Below are positions 56,598 to 64,000 of a stretch of DNA of 64,000 nt, one piece after another. The first letter of the stretch is position 1; each line of letters opens with the position of its first letter. The translations under genes and the position numbers were made by a program. The stretch comes from Pseudalgibacter alginicilyticus. Its GTDB lineage: Bacteria > Bacteroidota > Bacteroidia > Flavobacteriales > Flavobacteriaceae. The stretch spans positions 496,001 to 560,000 of the forward strand of contig NZ_CP012898.1 of NCBI RefSeq assembly GCF_001310225.1, given 5' to 3'. Below the pieces are notes generated by a model. It saw nothing but the letters and a program-made list of their open reading frames with translations, made no database searches and had not been told where the DNA came from.

Positions 56598-57734
56598 ATG
56601 AAAAAAAAAATCATAAGAGTTGTTACTTCAGGAGTATCATTAAAACTAATCTCTGGACAATTAAAATATTTAAATGAACAATATGAAGTACAAGGTGTGG
56701 CATCCAATGACACTAATTTAAGTTTGGTTGAACAAAGTGAAGGAATCAAAATACACCCTATTAAAATGGTGCGTCCCATTTCTTTAATCAATGACTTAAA
56801 ATCACTATATAATCTATATCGTTTATTTAAGAAAGAAAAGCCTTTTGTTGTACATTCCATAACTCCAAAAGCGGGTTTGTTAAGCATGATGGCGGCTTAC
56901 TTAGCTAGAGTTCCTCATAGAATGCATACATTTACTGGACTTATATTCCCTACAAAAGAAGGGGTTATGAAAAAAATACTGATAACTACCGATAAAATAC
57001 TTTGTGCCTGTGCCACACAAATATATCCAGAAGGTTATGGTGTTAAACAAGATTTGGAAAATTATAACATTACATCAAAACCATTAAAGGTATTAGCAAA
57101 TGGCAATATAAACGGGTTAGACCTTGATTATTTTTCTAAAGAACATTTTAACGAACAAAAACAACAACTAATTCGAAAAGAATTAAATATTACAAATAAC
57201 GAATTTGTATTTGTGTTTGTAGGACGACTTGTTAAAGACAAAGGTATTAACGAATTAGTTTCCGTTTTTAATAAAAACTTTAAAATCACAGACCAAGCAA
57301 CCCTATTATTAGTAGGCGATTATGAAGAAACATTAGACCCTCTGCTTCCTGAAACAATTAATAATATAAAAACCAATACCAAAATAATTGAAACAGGTTG
57401 GGTAAACGATGTACGTCCTTATTTTTCAATAGCAAATGCACTTGTATTTCCTAGCTATCGAGAAGGTTTTCCTAATGTAGTCATGCAAGCAGGAGCTATG
57501 GGACTACCTGCTCTTGTGACTGATATAAATGGTAGTAACGAAATTATTATAGAAGGTGAAAATGGGGCTATAATTCCCGCAAAAGATGAAGCAAGTTTAT
57601 ACGTAAAAATGCGCGAGTTTTATGAAAACAAAAATAAATTTCAAGCATCAGTTTGCAGAGAGCTTATTACAACGAGATATGAAAGACAAAAGGTTTGGGA
57701 AGCAGTACTTAACGAATATAAAAGCCTTTCATAA
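56598..57734 (+). CDS. Glycosyltransferase family 4 (PglA/WbpU-like)
   Basis: This 378-residue GT-B enzyme has an N-terminal RVVTSGVSLKLISGQLKYLN and HSITPKAGLLSMMAAYLARV. The donor-binding region contains FVFVGRLVKDKGINELVSVF and FPSYREGFPNVVMQAGAMGL, in which Gln stands at the second Glu of the EX7E motif, as in PglA-like enzymes. These add the second HexNAc to an undecaprenyl-linked 6-deoxy-amino sugar, which would fit the 4,6-dehydratase, aminotransferase and phosphoglycosyl transferases here. Confidence 0.9.
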   Translation: MKKKIIRVVTSGVSLKLISGQLKYLNEQYEVQGVASNDTNLSLVEQSEGIKIHPIKMVRPISLINDLKSLYNLYRLFKKEKPFVVHSITPKAGLLSMMAAYLARVPHRMHTFTGLIFPTKEGVMKKILITTDKILCACATQIYPEGYGVKQDLENYNITSKPLKVLANGNINGLDLDYFSKEHFNEQKQQLIRKELNITNNEFVFVFVGRLVKDKGINELVSVFNKNFKITDQATLLLVGDYEETLDPLLPETINNIKTNTKIIETGWVNDVRPYFSIANALVFPSYREGFPNVVMQAGAMGLPALVTDINGSNEIIIEGENGAIIPAKDEASLYVKMREFYENKNKFQASVCRELITTRYERQKVWEAVLNEYKSLS

Positions 57735-58089
57735 AACCGCCTAAAAAGTTAATAGACACCCTATATTACTAAAAATTCATATGCACAAATACTTAATGTC
57801 TTATTAGTTCTTTTTTTATAAGAATTAATAGAATGGTTTTATTATTCTAAGTTTACAGGTAATAACATTTTCTTTTTGTGCTGATTGACCAAATATTACT
57901 TAACATGATTAGAACATTCATATGGTCTTTTTACTAAAAAACCACATTCGTCGTGAAAATGCATTATAATAACGTTTTAATTATTTTGAAAATGTGATAA
58001 AATAAATATAATTATATATTTGAAATCACAATAGCTGTTGACTTTTAATTTAGTAAAAATGATCCTCCTTAAAAACCATATATAAAGGT
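57735..58089. other. 355-bp intergenic region upstream of the acyl-activation group
   Basis: This A+T-rich, non-coding stretch contains a candidate promoter at 58015-58022 and no reading frame longer than about 10 codons that looks real. It marks the boundary between the glycosyltransferase genes and the unusual GNAT/adenylation/carrier group. Confidence 0.6.
58015..58022 (+). promoter_or_regulatory. Candidate -7 box of the acyl-activation group
   Basis: TATATTTG matches TAnnTTTG, 67 nt upstream of the ATG at 58090. A weak -33 GTG lies 18 nt upstream. Confidence 0.45.
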
Positions 58090-59184
58090 ATGAATGATGT
58101 TAAAGTAATAAATCTTTCTAAAAAAGTTTTACGAGATTACTTAGAGAATGACAAATATTGGTGCCATAAAACTACAGCCTTAGCTAAAAGCAAAGTAATA
58201 TGGCTATTGAATAATGATAGAATGGGAGAAGATGATGTTTGTGGTGTTATTGCTGAAGAAAACAACATCATTATTGGACTTGTTTATATGATTCCAGACA
58301 CAACTCTAACTTCTGAAAAAATTGAAAAAAAAATATATTGGATGATGTATTGGTGGATTGCTGATAAATACAATGGCAATGTATTATCCACATACATCTA
58401 TAGTGAAGCTTTAAGATTAGCAAAAAATCAAGTAGTCGTGAAATCTTTTGCAGAAAATGCTCATAGTTTTTACAAAAAAATGCCTTTTAAAACCATCATG
58501 TCAAGACCAAGATATACTATTTTCTTTAGTCTAGATCCTGATATTCTTATTGCTAAATTCAAATTTATAAAACCTTTAAAATTTATTTTAAATGGTTTAG
58601 ACTATTTAGTTACAAAAGCCTTACAGGTATACAATAAGTCAAAATTAAAAAGTAATACTGAAAATTTAAATTATGAGTATATTAATGAGTTAGACACTCA
58701 AGCATGGGCATTTATAGAACCCTTGTGTAAAAAAGACTTTATATACAAAACAAAAAAGTATGTGAATTGGCAGATTAGCAAACTACAATACATACAAACT
58801 CCAATTAATTTAAAAACCCCTTATTCATCTTTAGCTACAGGTATTTCTAAAAATATTGCCATACATAACCTAAAAGTTTTAAAAGAACATAAAATCATTG
58901 GATTTATTTCCTTTGTTGTAAACTACAATGAATTAAACGTCAAGTATTTTTTGGCTGAAAATGGAGAAAACTATAATTTATGTGTAGATGCCTTGATTGA
59001 GAATTTTATTAAACTTCAAAAAAAGTACATTTTTACTGATGATACAAAGTTAGCAAATAGCATTAAACAAAGATTCAGAACTATTTTTACACATCAAGTG
59101 GATAAAAAAGCTTTGGCGCATCAAGATGTAGATATAAACTTTGAAAATCAAGAAATACTAAATAGTGATGGCCATTTTTACTAA
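58090..59184 (+). CDS. GNAT-fold acyltransferase-like protein, substrate unknown
   Basis: This 364-residue soluble protein has an N-terminal half resembling a GNAT acyltransferase: a beta strand DVCGVIAEENNIIIGLVYMI, a central YWMMYWWIADKYNGNVLSTY and the terminal AENAHSFYKKMPFKTI. The C-terminal half also looks like an alpha/beta acyltransferase fold (LKEHKIIGFISFVVNYNELN), so it may be a tandem GNAT. No certain family name. It lies 113 nt upstream of the adenylation enzyme gene, so it could take the acyl or aminoacyl group from the carrier protein and pass it to a sugar amine. That role is inference. Confidence 0.6.
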   Translation: MNDVKVINLSKKVLRDYLENDKYWCHKTTALAKSKVIWLLNNDRMGEDDVCGVIAEENNIIIGLVYMIPDTTLTSEKIEKKIYWMMYWWIADKYNGNVLSTYIYSEALRLAKNQVVVKSFAENAHSFYKKMPFKTIMSRPRYTIFFSLDPDILIAKFKFIKPLKFILNGLDYLVTKALQVYNKSKLKSNTENLNYEYINELDTQAWAFIEPLCKKDFIYKTKKYVNWQISKLQYIQTPINLKTPYSSLATGISKNIAIHNLKVLKEHKIIGFISFVVNYNELNVKYFLAENGENYNLCVDALIENFIKLQKKYIFTDDTKLANSIKQRFRTIFTHQVDKKALAHQDVDINFENQEILNSDGHFY

Positions 59185-59297
59185 TTTAAGCCAAGTTGTA
59201 TATAAATTAACAAGCTTGTAAAATGAGTAAATAACTATCTGAAATTACAATAGTAATTGAGTAAAGATTTGAAAAACAATGATTCAAATAAAAAAAA

Positions 59298-60806
59298 ATG
59301 GAATTTATAAAAGCTCTACAAAAATCATTAATTAAACATGCAGAGCGTGAGGCTTTTTGCATCAATAATGTTTTTTACACTTATAGTGATTTTAATCTTG
59401 AAATTTCAAAAATTAGAGTTGCTATTCAGAACAACACCAAAAAAACAGATACGTTAATAGGCCTTGTAACTAATGATGATATCTACACCTATGCGAGTAT
59501 TGTAGCCTTATGGCTTGAAGGAAAAGCTTATGTGCCTGTAAACCCTGAAGTACCTTTAGATAGAAACACACATATCTTACAATCTATTAATACGCATTTT
59601 ATTATAGATTCTTCCAAAATTTCCAACTATAATAATCTAAATCTTACAGTAATTAATCCCACTGAGGGGGAAATTCCATGTAAGATAAATTTATGTCCAG
59701 TAGCAAATATTCATAGTGAAGATTTAGCATACATTTTATTTACATCGGGTTCAACAGGTGTGCCAAAAGGAGTTTCTATTACTTTTAAAAATGTGAATGG
59801 ATTTGTAAATGCTATCAATGAAGATCCTGGGTTTGAATTAATGCCAACGGATAAGTGTTTGCAAATGTTTGAACTCACTTTTGACATGTCTGTTGTATCG
59901 TATTTAATGCCTTTATTAAGTGGAGCTTCTATTTACACCATACCAAGTAAAGCTATCAAATATTTTCAGGTATACAAATTGTTAAAAGAGTATAAACTTA
60001 CAGTGCTAACCTTAGTTGCTTCAATAATTCACTATTTACGTCCTTATTTTAAAGAGATTAACGAAACACAAGTACGCTATTGTAGCTTTGCTGGAGGAGC
60101 ACTACATGATGATATTGCTTCAGAATGGAGTGACTGTATACCAAATTCTAAAATTTATAATTATTATGGACCAACAGAAACAACTATTTATAGCGGCTTT
60201 TATCTTTATGAAAAGCAGAACAATACAAAAGCACATAATGGTATTATTTCAATAGGCAAACCTATGGGGGATTTGAAATACATGGTAGTAAATGAAAATA
60301 ACGAAGAAGTTCCTTTAAAAACAACAGGCGAACTATGTATTTCAGGAAGCCAAGTAACACCGGGGTATTGGAATAACCCAGAACTTAATAATACTGTTTT
60401 TTTTAGTGTAGATGATAATGGGACTCCACTTATATATTACAAAACAGGCGATTTATGTTTTAAAGATCATGAAGGTGATTACTTATATGTGGGAAGAGCC
60501 GATTTTCAAGTTAAAATAAGAGGCTATCGAGTAGAGTTATCGGAAATTGAATTTCATGCTAAAGTTAAAGCCCCTATTAAAGTAAATATGGTAGCCATAG
60601 ATATAGAAAACAATTTAGGGAATGCCGAATTAGGTTTAGCTATAGAATCTACCCCTTTTAATACGGATGAAATTTTTGAGTACATGAAAACAAAACTCCC
60701 TAATTACATGATACCGATGCATGTGGAATTTATAAAAGAATTTCCACACAGTATAAATGGTAAAATTGATAGAAAAGCATTAAGAACTCACTTCAAAATA
60801 AATTAA
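59298..60806 (+). CDS. Amino-acid-type adenylating enzyme (ANL superfamily, stand-alone A domain)
   Basis: This 502-residue protein carries all main A-domain motifs. They are A3 LFTSGSTGVPKGVS (148-160), A4 FELTFDMSV with Asp196, A5 NYYGPTETT, A7 YKTGDL, A8 GRADFQVKIRGYRVELSEIE and A10 NGKIDRKAL. The A4 Asp is the residue that holds the alpha-amino group in amino-acid-activating domains such as DltA, which suggests an amino acid substrate. It would load the carrier protein encoded 4 nt downstream. There is no condensation or thioesterase domain, so it is not a peptide synthetase module. Confidence 0.9.
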   Translation: MEFIKALQKSLIKHAEREAFCINNVFYTYSDFNLEISKIRVAIQNNTKKTDTLIGLVTNDDIYTYASIVALWLEGKAYVPVNPEVPLDRNTHILQSINTHFIIDSSKISNYNNLNLTVINPTEGEIPCKINLCPVANIHSEDLAYILFTSGSTGVPKGVSITFKNVNGFVNAINEDPGFELMPTDKCLQMFELTFDMSVVSYLMPLLSGASIYTIPSKAIKYFQVYKLLKEYKLTVLTLVASIIHYLRPYFKEINETQVRYCSFAGGALHDDIASEWSDCIPNSKIYNYYGPTETTIYSGFYLYEKQNNTKAHNGIISIGKPMGDLKYMVVNENNEEVPLKTTGELCISGSQVTPGYWNNPELNNTVFFSVDDNGTPLIYYKTGDLCFKDHEGDYLYVGRADFQVKIRGYRVELSEIEFHAKVKAPIKVNMVAIDIENNLGNAELGLAIESTPFNTDEIFEYMKTKLPNYMIPMHVEFIKEFPHSINGKIDRKALRTHFKIN

Positions 60807-60810
60807 AATA

Positions 60811-61056
60811 ATGAACAAAGAAGATATTGTATTTAAAATTAGGCAAGCTTTTATTAAAGTTTTAGAACATGAAAACTTTCAACTAAGCGATGAAACAACG
60901 GCCAATGATGTTGATGGCTGGGAATCTATAACTCATATGATGATTATCAATGAAATAGAAAAAAGCTTTGATATTAAATTTAAACTCATGGACTTAATGA
61001 ACATGAATAATGTAGGAGATTTAATTAAGGCTATTGAATCTGAGATTCAACATTAA
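60811..61056 (+). CDS. Stand-alone acyl/aminoacyl carrier protein
   Basis: This 81-residue four-helix carrier protein has the phosphopantetheine attachment Ser39 in DVDGWESITHMMIINEIEKS. GW-[DE]-S-[LI] is typical of DltC-like and polysaccharide-locus carrier proteins. It follows the adenylating enzyme by 4 nt and is surely its partner. Its stop overlaps by 4 nt the stop of the convergent formyltransferase-like gene. No phosphopantetheinyl transferase is in the window. Confidence 0.92.
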   Translation: MNKEDIVFKIRQAFIKVLEHENFQLSDETTANDVDGWESITHMMIINEIEKSFDIKFKLMDLMNMNNVGDLIKAIESEIQH

Positions 61057-61904
61057 AGCCTAAAAAATCGAGTAACTTTTATAAGGCCATCAATTGTTTT
61101 TATTAACATTTTAGTGTCATACGTTAAAACAATTTTTCCAGGCAAACAGTTGGCATACATATCTAATAATGGTTTATGTAATATTTTTTCAGCGGCTATT
61201 ATTTTATATTTTTTATTATCAATAGAACAAAAACTTCCTTGTGTTTCAATACCAAAACTTTTAATAGTAAGCAGTATTTGATCCGTATTATGACTATTAA
61301 AATCAATGGTTTGCATTACTTCAGTCCTATTAAAATACGAGGGGTTGCCTTTTTGTTTTCTGCCAATATTTTTAAAATTACTTGCCTTTAATTTATTCCA
61401 ACCCTGTTTAAAAACAACACCTTCTAATTTCATAGCTAAATGGTACAAAAGACCTAAATCTATATCTTTGGTAAGCTTCTGTTTTTTTTGGTAAATAATG
61501 TCTCCAGTATCTATTCCTTTGTCTATATAATGCATCGTTGCACCATAAAAATCATAATGGGCATAAAACACACCATTTAGGGGTGTTTTACCTTGCAAGT
61601 AAGGGAGATAAGTTGGATGTATATTGATTAAAATTTGATGTTTTTTAAAACGTTCTACAGGAAAAATAATAGGACAACCATTTGAAATTAATATATCAAA
61701 TTCAATATCAATTAGCATTTTAAGAAAATCCTTTTTCTTTTCAAGAGAAAATACATCATGCGGAATACCATTATCAATTAAAATAGTTTCAAGCAGACTT
61801 CCTTTAAGAGCGTAAATCTTAAGGTTAACCAAACTCTCACACGCTATAAGCTGTTCTAACACATTATAGCGTGAACCTAAAAAAACAATTATCTTATTAT
61901 TCAT
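61053..61904 (-). CDS. Sugar N-formyltransferase-like protein (formyl_trans_N fold)
   Basis: This 283-residue protein has the formyltransferase catalytic triad: Asn94 and His96 in ILINIHPTYLPYLQGKTPLN, and Asp132 in GATMHYIDKGIDTGDIIYQK. The N-terminal Rossmann-like half fits a tetrahydrofolate-dependent formyltransferase. Members in polysaccharide loci (WbkC, VioF, QdtF, WlaRD) formylate 4-amino sugars using N10-formyl-tetrahydrofolate. Here the likely acceptor is the UDP-4-amino-6-deoxy sugar made by the dehydratase and aminotransferase. It is on the opposite strand to its neighbours. The C-terminal domain does not resemble methionyl-tRNA formyltransferase closely. Confidence 0.82.
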   Translation of the reverse strand: MNNKIIVFLGSRYNVLEQLIACESLVNLKIYALKGSLLETILIDNGIPHDVFSLEKKKDFLKMLIDIEFDILISNGCPIIFPVERFKKHQILINIHPTYLPYLQGKTPLNGVFYAHYDFYGATMHYIDKGIDTGDIIYQKKQKLTKDIDLGLLYHLAMKLEGVVFKQGWNKLKASNFKNIGRKQKGNPSYFNRTEVMQTIDFNSHNTDQILLTIKSFGIETQGSFCSIDNKKYKIIAAEKILHKPLLDMYANCLPGKIVLTYDTKMLIKTIDGLIKVTRFFRL

Positions 61905-62000
61905 TTTATTTATTAAATAATTAAAACTAATAATTTGTAAAGTTATTTAATTTATTTTGCATCATCATATCCTTTTAGATGAAATTATAACACACATAAC

Positions 62001-63062
62001 ATGAAAAAAAATAATAAAGGCATAGGTTCCTTCTTCCCTTTTATTGAAAATAACGTTGATAAATTTCTTGCAAATAAAACAAGTTTTAATCCAGAGGATA
62101 AAATGTTGTTTTATACCGGTAGGCAAGCTATTAAATATATCATAGAGTTAATTGCGTTAGAAAAAAAATCATTCATAATCTGGTTGCCAGAATATTATTG
62201 CATGCATGTTACCCATTGGTTAAAATCTAACTATTCTAATATAAAGACATATAAAACCAATCCTTCCAAAGCACAGTTTAGTATTAATGCTTTTGAATTT
62301 GCATCTGATAACGATGTTGTTATTATAAATAATTTTTGGGGAATTCATGATTGCATAATTAACAAAGGAGATAAAAAAATAGTGACTATTGAAGATCACT
62401 CTCACGGATGGCTTAGTAATAGCTGTATAAACAGTAAAGCTGATTATTGTATGACATCTTTAAGAAAAACATTACCTATTCCACTTGGAGGCATGGTATG
62501 GAGCCCTAAAAACCATCCTGTTAAAAAAAATGTGCCTTTGTTAGAATCCCATGCCTATGAGGCTATTTGGAATAAGATACAAAACGCAATGCAATTAAAA
62601 CACGATTTTGAAAAAACAGGTGATTTAACACTAAAAGAAAAAAGCCTGTTATTAATAAGTGAAACAGAATTGGCTTTACATCAAAACTATAGCTTAACAC
62701 AAATACATCCTACACATGAAAAAACAATAAAAGAATTTTTAAGTATAAATTATAGTGCTTTCAAATTACAAAATTTACAAAAACTAAGTGCTTGCATTAA
62801 GCCCAATGATAATTTTGAAATTATTGCTCATCATTCAAGTAGAACTTTTGGACTTATATTATATATAAATAACGAGGCCTATTTAGATCAATTAAGATCT
62901 CATTTAATTGATAATAATATTTACCCATCACTATTGTGGCCTAATAACAAAAAAGAATATGGTTATTATTTAAATATACACGTAGACTTTAGATATACAT
63001 GTGATGATATGCACTATATTGCAGATGCATTAAACGCTTTTAATCACATAAATCATTTATAA
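62001..63062 (+). CDS. PLP-dependent fold-type-I protein, divergent DegT-like
   Basis: This 353-residue protein is organised like a sugar aminotransferase. It has FYTGRQAIKYIIELIAL (phosphate-binding loop region, about 37-53), a strand VVIINNFWGIHD and VTIEDHSHGWLS (Asp132 at the PLP ring position). The likely Schiff-base lysine is Lys156 in YCMTSLRKTLPIPLGGMVWS. It departs from ordinary DegT enzymes (loop and C-terminus not conserved), so the substrate and even aminotransferase activity are uncertain. It is 96 nt from the divergent formyltransferase-like gene and 99 nt upstream of the sugar transferase. Confidence 0.7.
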   Translation: MKKNNKGIGSFFPFIENNVDKFLANKTSFNPEDKMLFYTGRQAIKYIIELIALEKKSFIIWLPEYYCMHVTHWLKSNYSNIKTYKTNPSKAQFSINAFEFASDNDVVIINNFWGIHDCIINKGDKKIVTIEDHSHGWLSNSCINSKADYCMTSLRKTLPIPLGGMVWSPKNHPVKKNVPLLESHAYEAIWNKIQNAMQLKHDFEKTGDLTLKEKSLLLISETELALHQNYSLTQIHPTHEKTIKEFLSINYSAFKLQNLQKLSACIKPNDNFEIIAHHSSRTFGLILYINNEAYLDQLRSHLIDNNIYPSLLWPNNKKEYGYYLNIHVDFRYTCDDMHYIADALNAFNHINHL

Positions 63063-63152
63063 ATATATTCCACCTCATTTTTTTATAGTTAACCCCTCAT
63101 CGAATAAAAATCACTAAAAACGGTATTTTACAATACTTAATATTAATAATGA

Positions 63153-63160
63153 TATTTTTG
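63153..63160 (+). promoter_or_regulatory. Candidate -7 box that bears on the start of the sugar transferase
   Basis: TATTTTTG matches TAnnTTTG and ends one base before ATG 63162. If it is used, translation would more likely begin at ATG 63180. Confidence 0.3.
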
Positions 63161-63161
63161 A

Positions 63162-63800
63162 ATGAGATTTAAACATATTATGTACCAGTATTTTTTTAAA
63201 AGAATTATAGATATAAGCTTCTCTTTTATAGCATTAATTTTGCTATCACCCATATTTTTAATTGTAGCTGTAACACTTTTTATTTTAAATAAGGATACCC
63301 CATTTTTTTTTCAAAAACGACCAGGTAAAAATGAAAAAATTTTTAGCATCATAAAATTTAAGTCCATGTCTGACAAAAAAGACGCTAATGGAAATCTTTT
63401 ACCAGATGATGAAAGAGTTACGCCGTTTGGTAATTTTATTAGAAAATACTCTTTGGACGAAATACCTCAATTATTAAATATACTATATGGTGATATGAGT
63501 TTAATTGGCCCAAGACCCTTAAGAGTTCAATATCTACCCTTTTATACTGAAAAAGAAAAAGTTAGGCATAACATCAAACCTGGAGTTACTGGTTTAGCTC
63601 AAGTATCTGGAAGAAATTCATTAAATTGGGATACAAAATTAGCCTTAGATATTGAATATGTTGAAAATATGTCATTTTTATTAGACACAAAAATATTTTT
63701 AAAAACTATCAAAAAAGTATTTCATGCAAGTGATATAGCACTTGGAGAAAATATAATTGACTTAAACGAATACAGAACTGTTAATAAAAAAAATGTATAA
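63162..63800 (+). CDS. Phosphoglycosyl transferase (bacterial sugar transferase)
   Basis: This protein of up to 212 residues has one N-terminal membrane segment (YFFKRIIDISFSFIALILLS), the family KFKSMSDKKDANGN and the catalytic Asp-Glu dyad in YSLDEIPQLLNILYGDMSLI. GPRPLRVQYLPFY and NIKPGVTGLAQVSGRNSLNW follow. It starts lipid-linked repeat-unit synthesis by moving a sugar-phosphate to undecaprenyl phosphate. ATG 63180 (MYQYFFKR) is an attractive alternative start. It overlaps the next sugar transferase gene by 8 nt. Confidence 0.93.
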   Translation: MRFKHIMYQYFFKRIIDISFSFIALILLSPIFLIVAVTLFILNKDTPFFFQKRPGKNEKIFSIIKFKSMSDKKDANGNLLPDDERVTPFGNFIRKYSLDEIPQLLNILYGDMSLIGPRPLRVQYLPFYTEKEKVRHNIKPGVTGLAQVSGRNSLNWDTKLALDIEYVENMSFLLDTKIFLKTIKKVFHASDIALGENIIDLNEYRTVNKKNV

Positions 63801-64000
63801 AGTAACTAAAAGATTCATAGATTTTTTTTCTGCATTAATCGTGTTTATTTTCCTTTTTCCAATTTTCCTGACAACACTTATCTGTTTATTTGTAGTAAAC
63901 AATGGCAAGCCTTTTTTTTTACAAGAAAGACCTGGTAAAAACGGAAAAATATTTAAGATCATAAAGTTTAAAACGATGCGTGATTTAAAACCAAATCAAA
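63793..64000 (+). CDS. Second tandem phosphoglycosyl transferase, cut by the window end
   Basis: ATG at 63793 (MYKVTKRFIDFFSALIVFIF) begins a 69-residue fragment of the same family, with a membrane helix, PFFLQERPGKNGKIFKIIKF and KTMRD. The remainder, including the catalytic Asp-Glu pair, lies beyond the window. The ATGTATAA overlap with the preceding stop codon implies translational coupling of two paralogous initiating enzymes. Confidence 0.9.
   Translation, partial: MYKVTKRFIDFFSALIVFIFLFPIFLTTLICLFVVNNGKPFFLQERPGKNGKIFKIIKFKTMRDLKPNQ

Noticed and set aside
59298-61056. Teichoic acid D-alanylation (dlt) operon
   Set aside because: The adenylating enzyme and carrier resemble DltA and DltC, but no DltB or DltD is adjacent and the cell type is Gram-negative; the MBOAT/SGNH pair is 10 kb away in a different operon.
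59298-63062. Nonribosomal peptide synthesis cluster
   Set aside because: There is no condensation, thioesterase or reductase domain, only a single stand-alone A domain and carrier.
1-64000. CRISPR arrays, tRNA or rRNA genes, insertion sequences, phage genes
   Set aside because: No regularly spaced repeats, cloverleaf-like segments, transposase or integrase frames were seen on reading both strands.

Overview
The window looks like chromosomal DNA from a member of the Bacteroidota, most likely a marine-type Flavobacteriaceae. The evidence is: very A+T-rich DNA; promoters of the Bacteroidota form (-7 box TAnnTTTG); an ECF sigma/FecR/SusC/SusD locus; a fused LpxC-FabZ enzyme; and the type IX secretion regulator PorX. 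No tRNA, rRNA, IS element, prophage or CRISPR array was seen. The genus cannot be fixed from the sequence alone.

Layout. (1) 33-9926, minus strand: ECF sigma factor, FecR anti-sigma factor, SusC with an N-terminal STN signalling domain, SusD, a small lipoprotein and an M16 metallopeptidase. This is a self-regulated outer-membrane uptake system whose only visible enzyme is a peptidase, so the substrate may be peptide-like. (2) 10107-20211, minus strand: a vWA membrane protein, fabG, sucD, a second LpxD-like acyltransferase, efp, lpxA, lpxC/fabZ, lpxD and an HD phosphohydrolase, i.e. the lipid A/fatty acid housekeeping block. (3) 20333-30748: porX, tsaE, a tiny exported peptide overlapping a membrane protein gene, an OMP_b-brl-type TonB receptor, alanine dehydrogenase, a DUF4258-like protein, a first phosphoglycosyl transferase, a soluble nucleotide-sugar dehydratase, aroB and a small acidic protein. 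(4) 30808-37862: capsule export and control: a CpsB-type phosphatase (+) facing a convergent operon (-) of Wzc-like tyrosine kinase, Wza-like export lipoprotein, membrane-bound 4,6-dehydratase and DegT-family aminotransferase. (5) 38527-51623, plus strand: a tight operon of 12 genes. It encodes a WbpP-like epimerase, two nucleotide-sugar dehydrogenases, a Wzx-like flippase, a hexapeptide acetyltransferase, four glycosyltransferases, an MBOAT/SGNH O-acylation pair and an EpsG/Wzy-like polymerase. (6) 51737-64000: a secreted beta-helix lipoprotein (-), then three glycosyltransferases that appear to have separate promoters. These are followed by an unusual group: a GNAT-like protein, an amino-acid-type adenylating enzyme, a carrier protein, a sugar-N-formyltransferase-like protein (-), a PLP-fold protein, and two tandem phosphoglycosyl transferases, the last cut by the window end.

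Together regions 3 to 6 encode a nearly complete Wzx/Wzy-type surface polysaccharide pathway. Predicted precursors are uronic acids (UDP-GlcA, and UDP-GlcNAcA or UDP-GalNAcA) and a UDP-4-amino-6-deoxy sugar, with O-acylation and probably N-acyl or N-formyl decoration. The adenylating enzyme plus stand-alone carrier protein (59298-61056), with its GNAT-like, formyltransferase-like and PLP-fold neighbours, is the part least explained by standard capsule biology and the best candidate for an undescribed sugar-decorating system.
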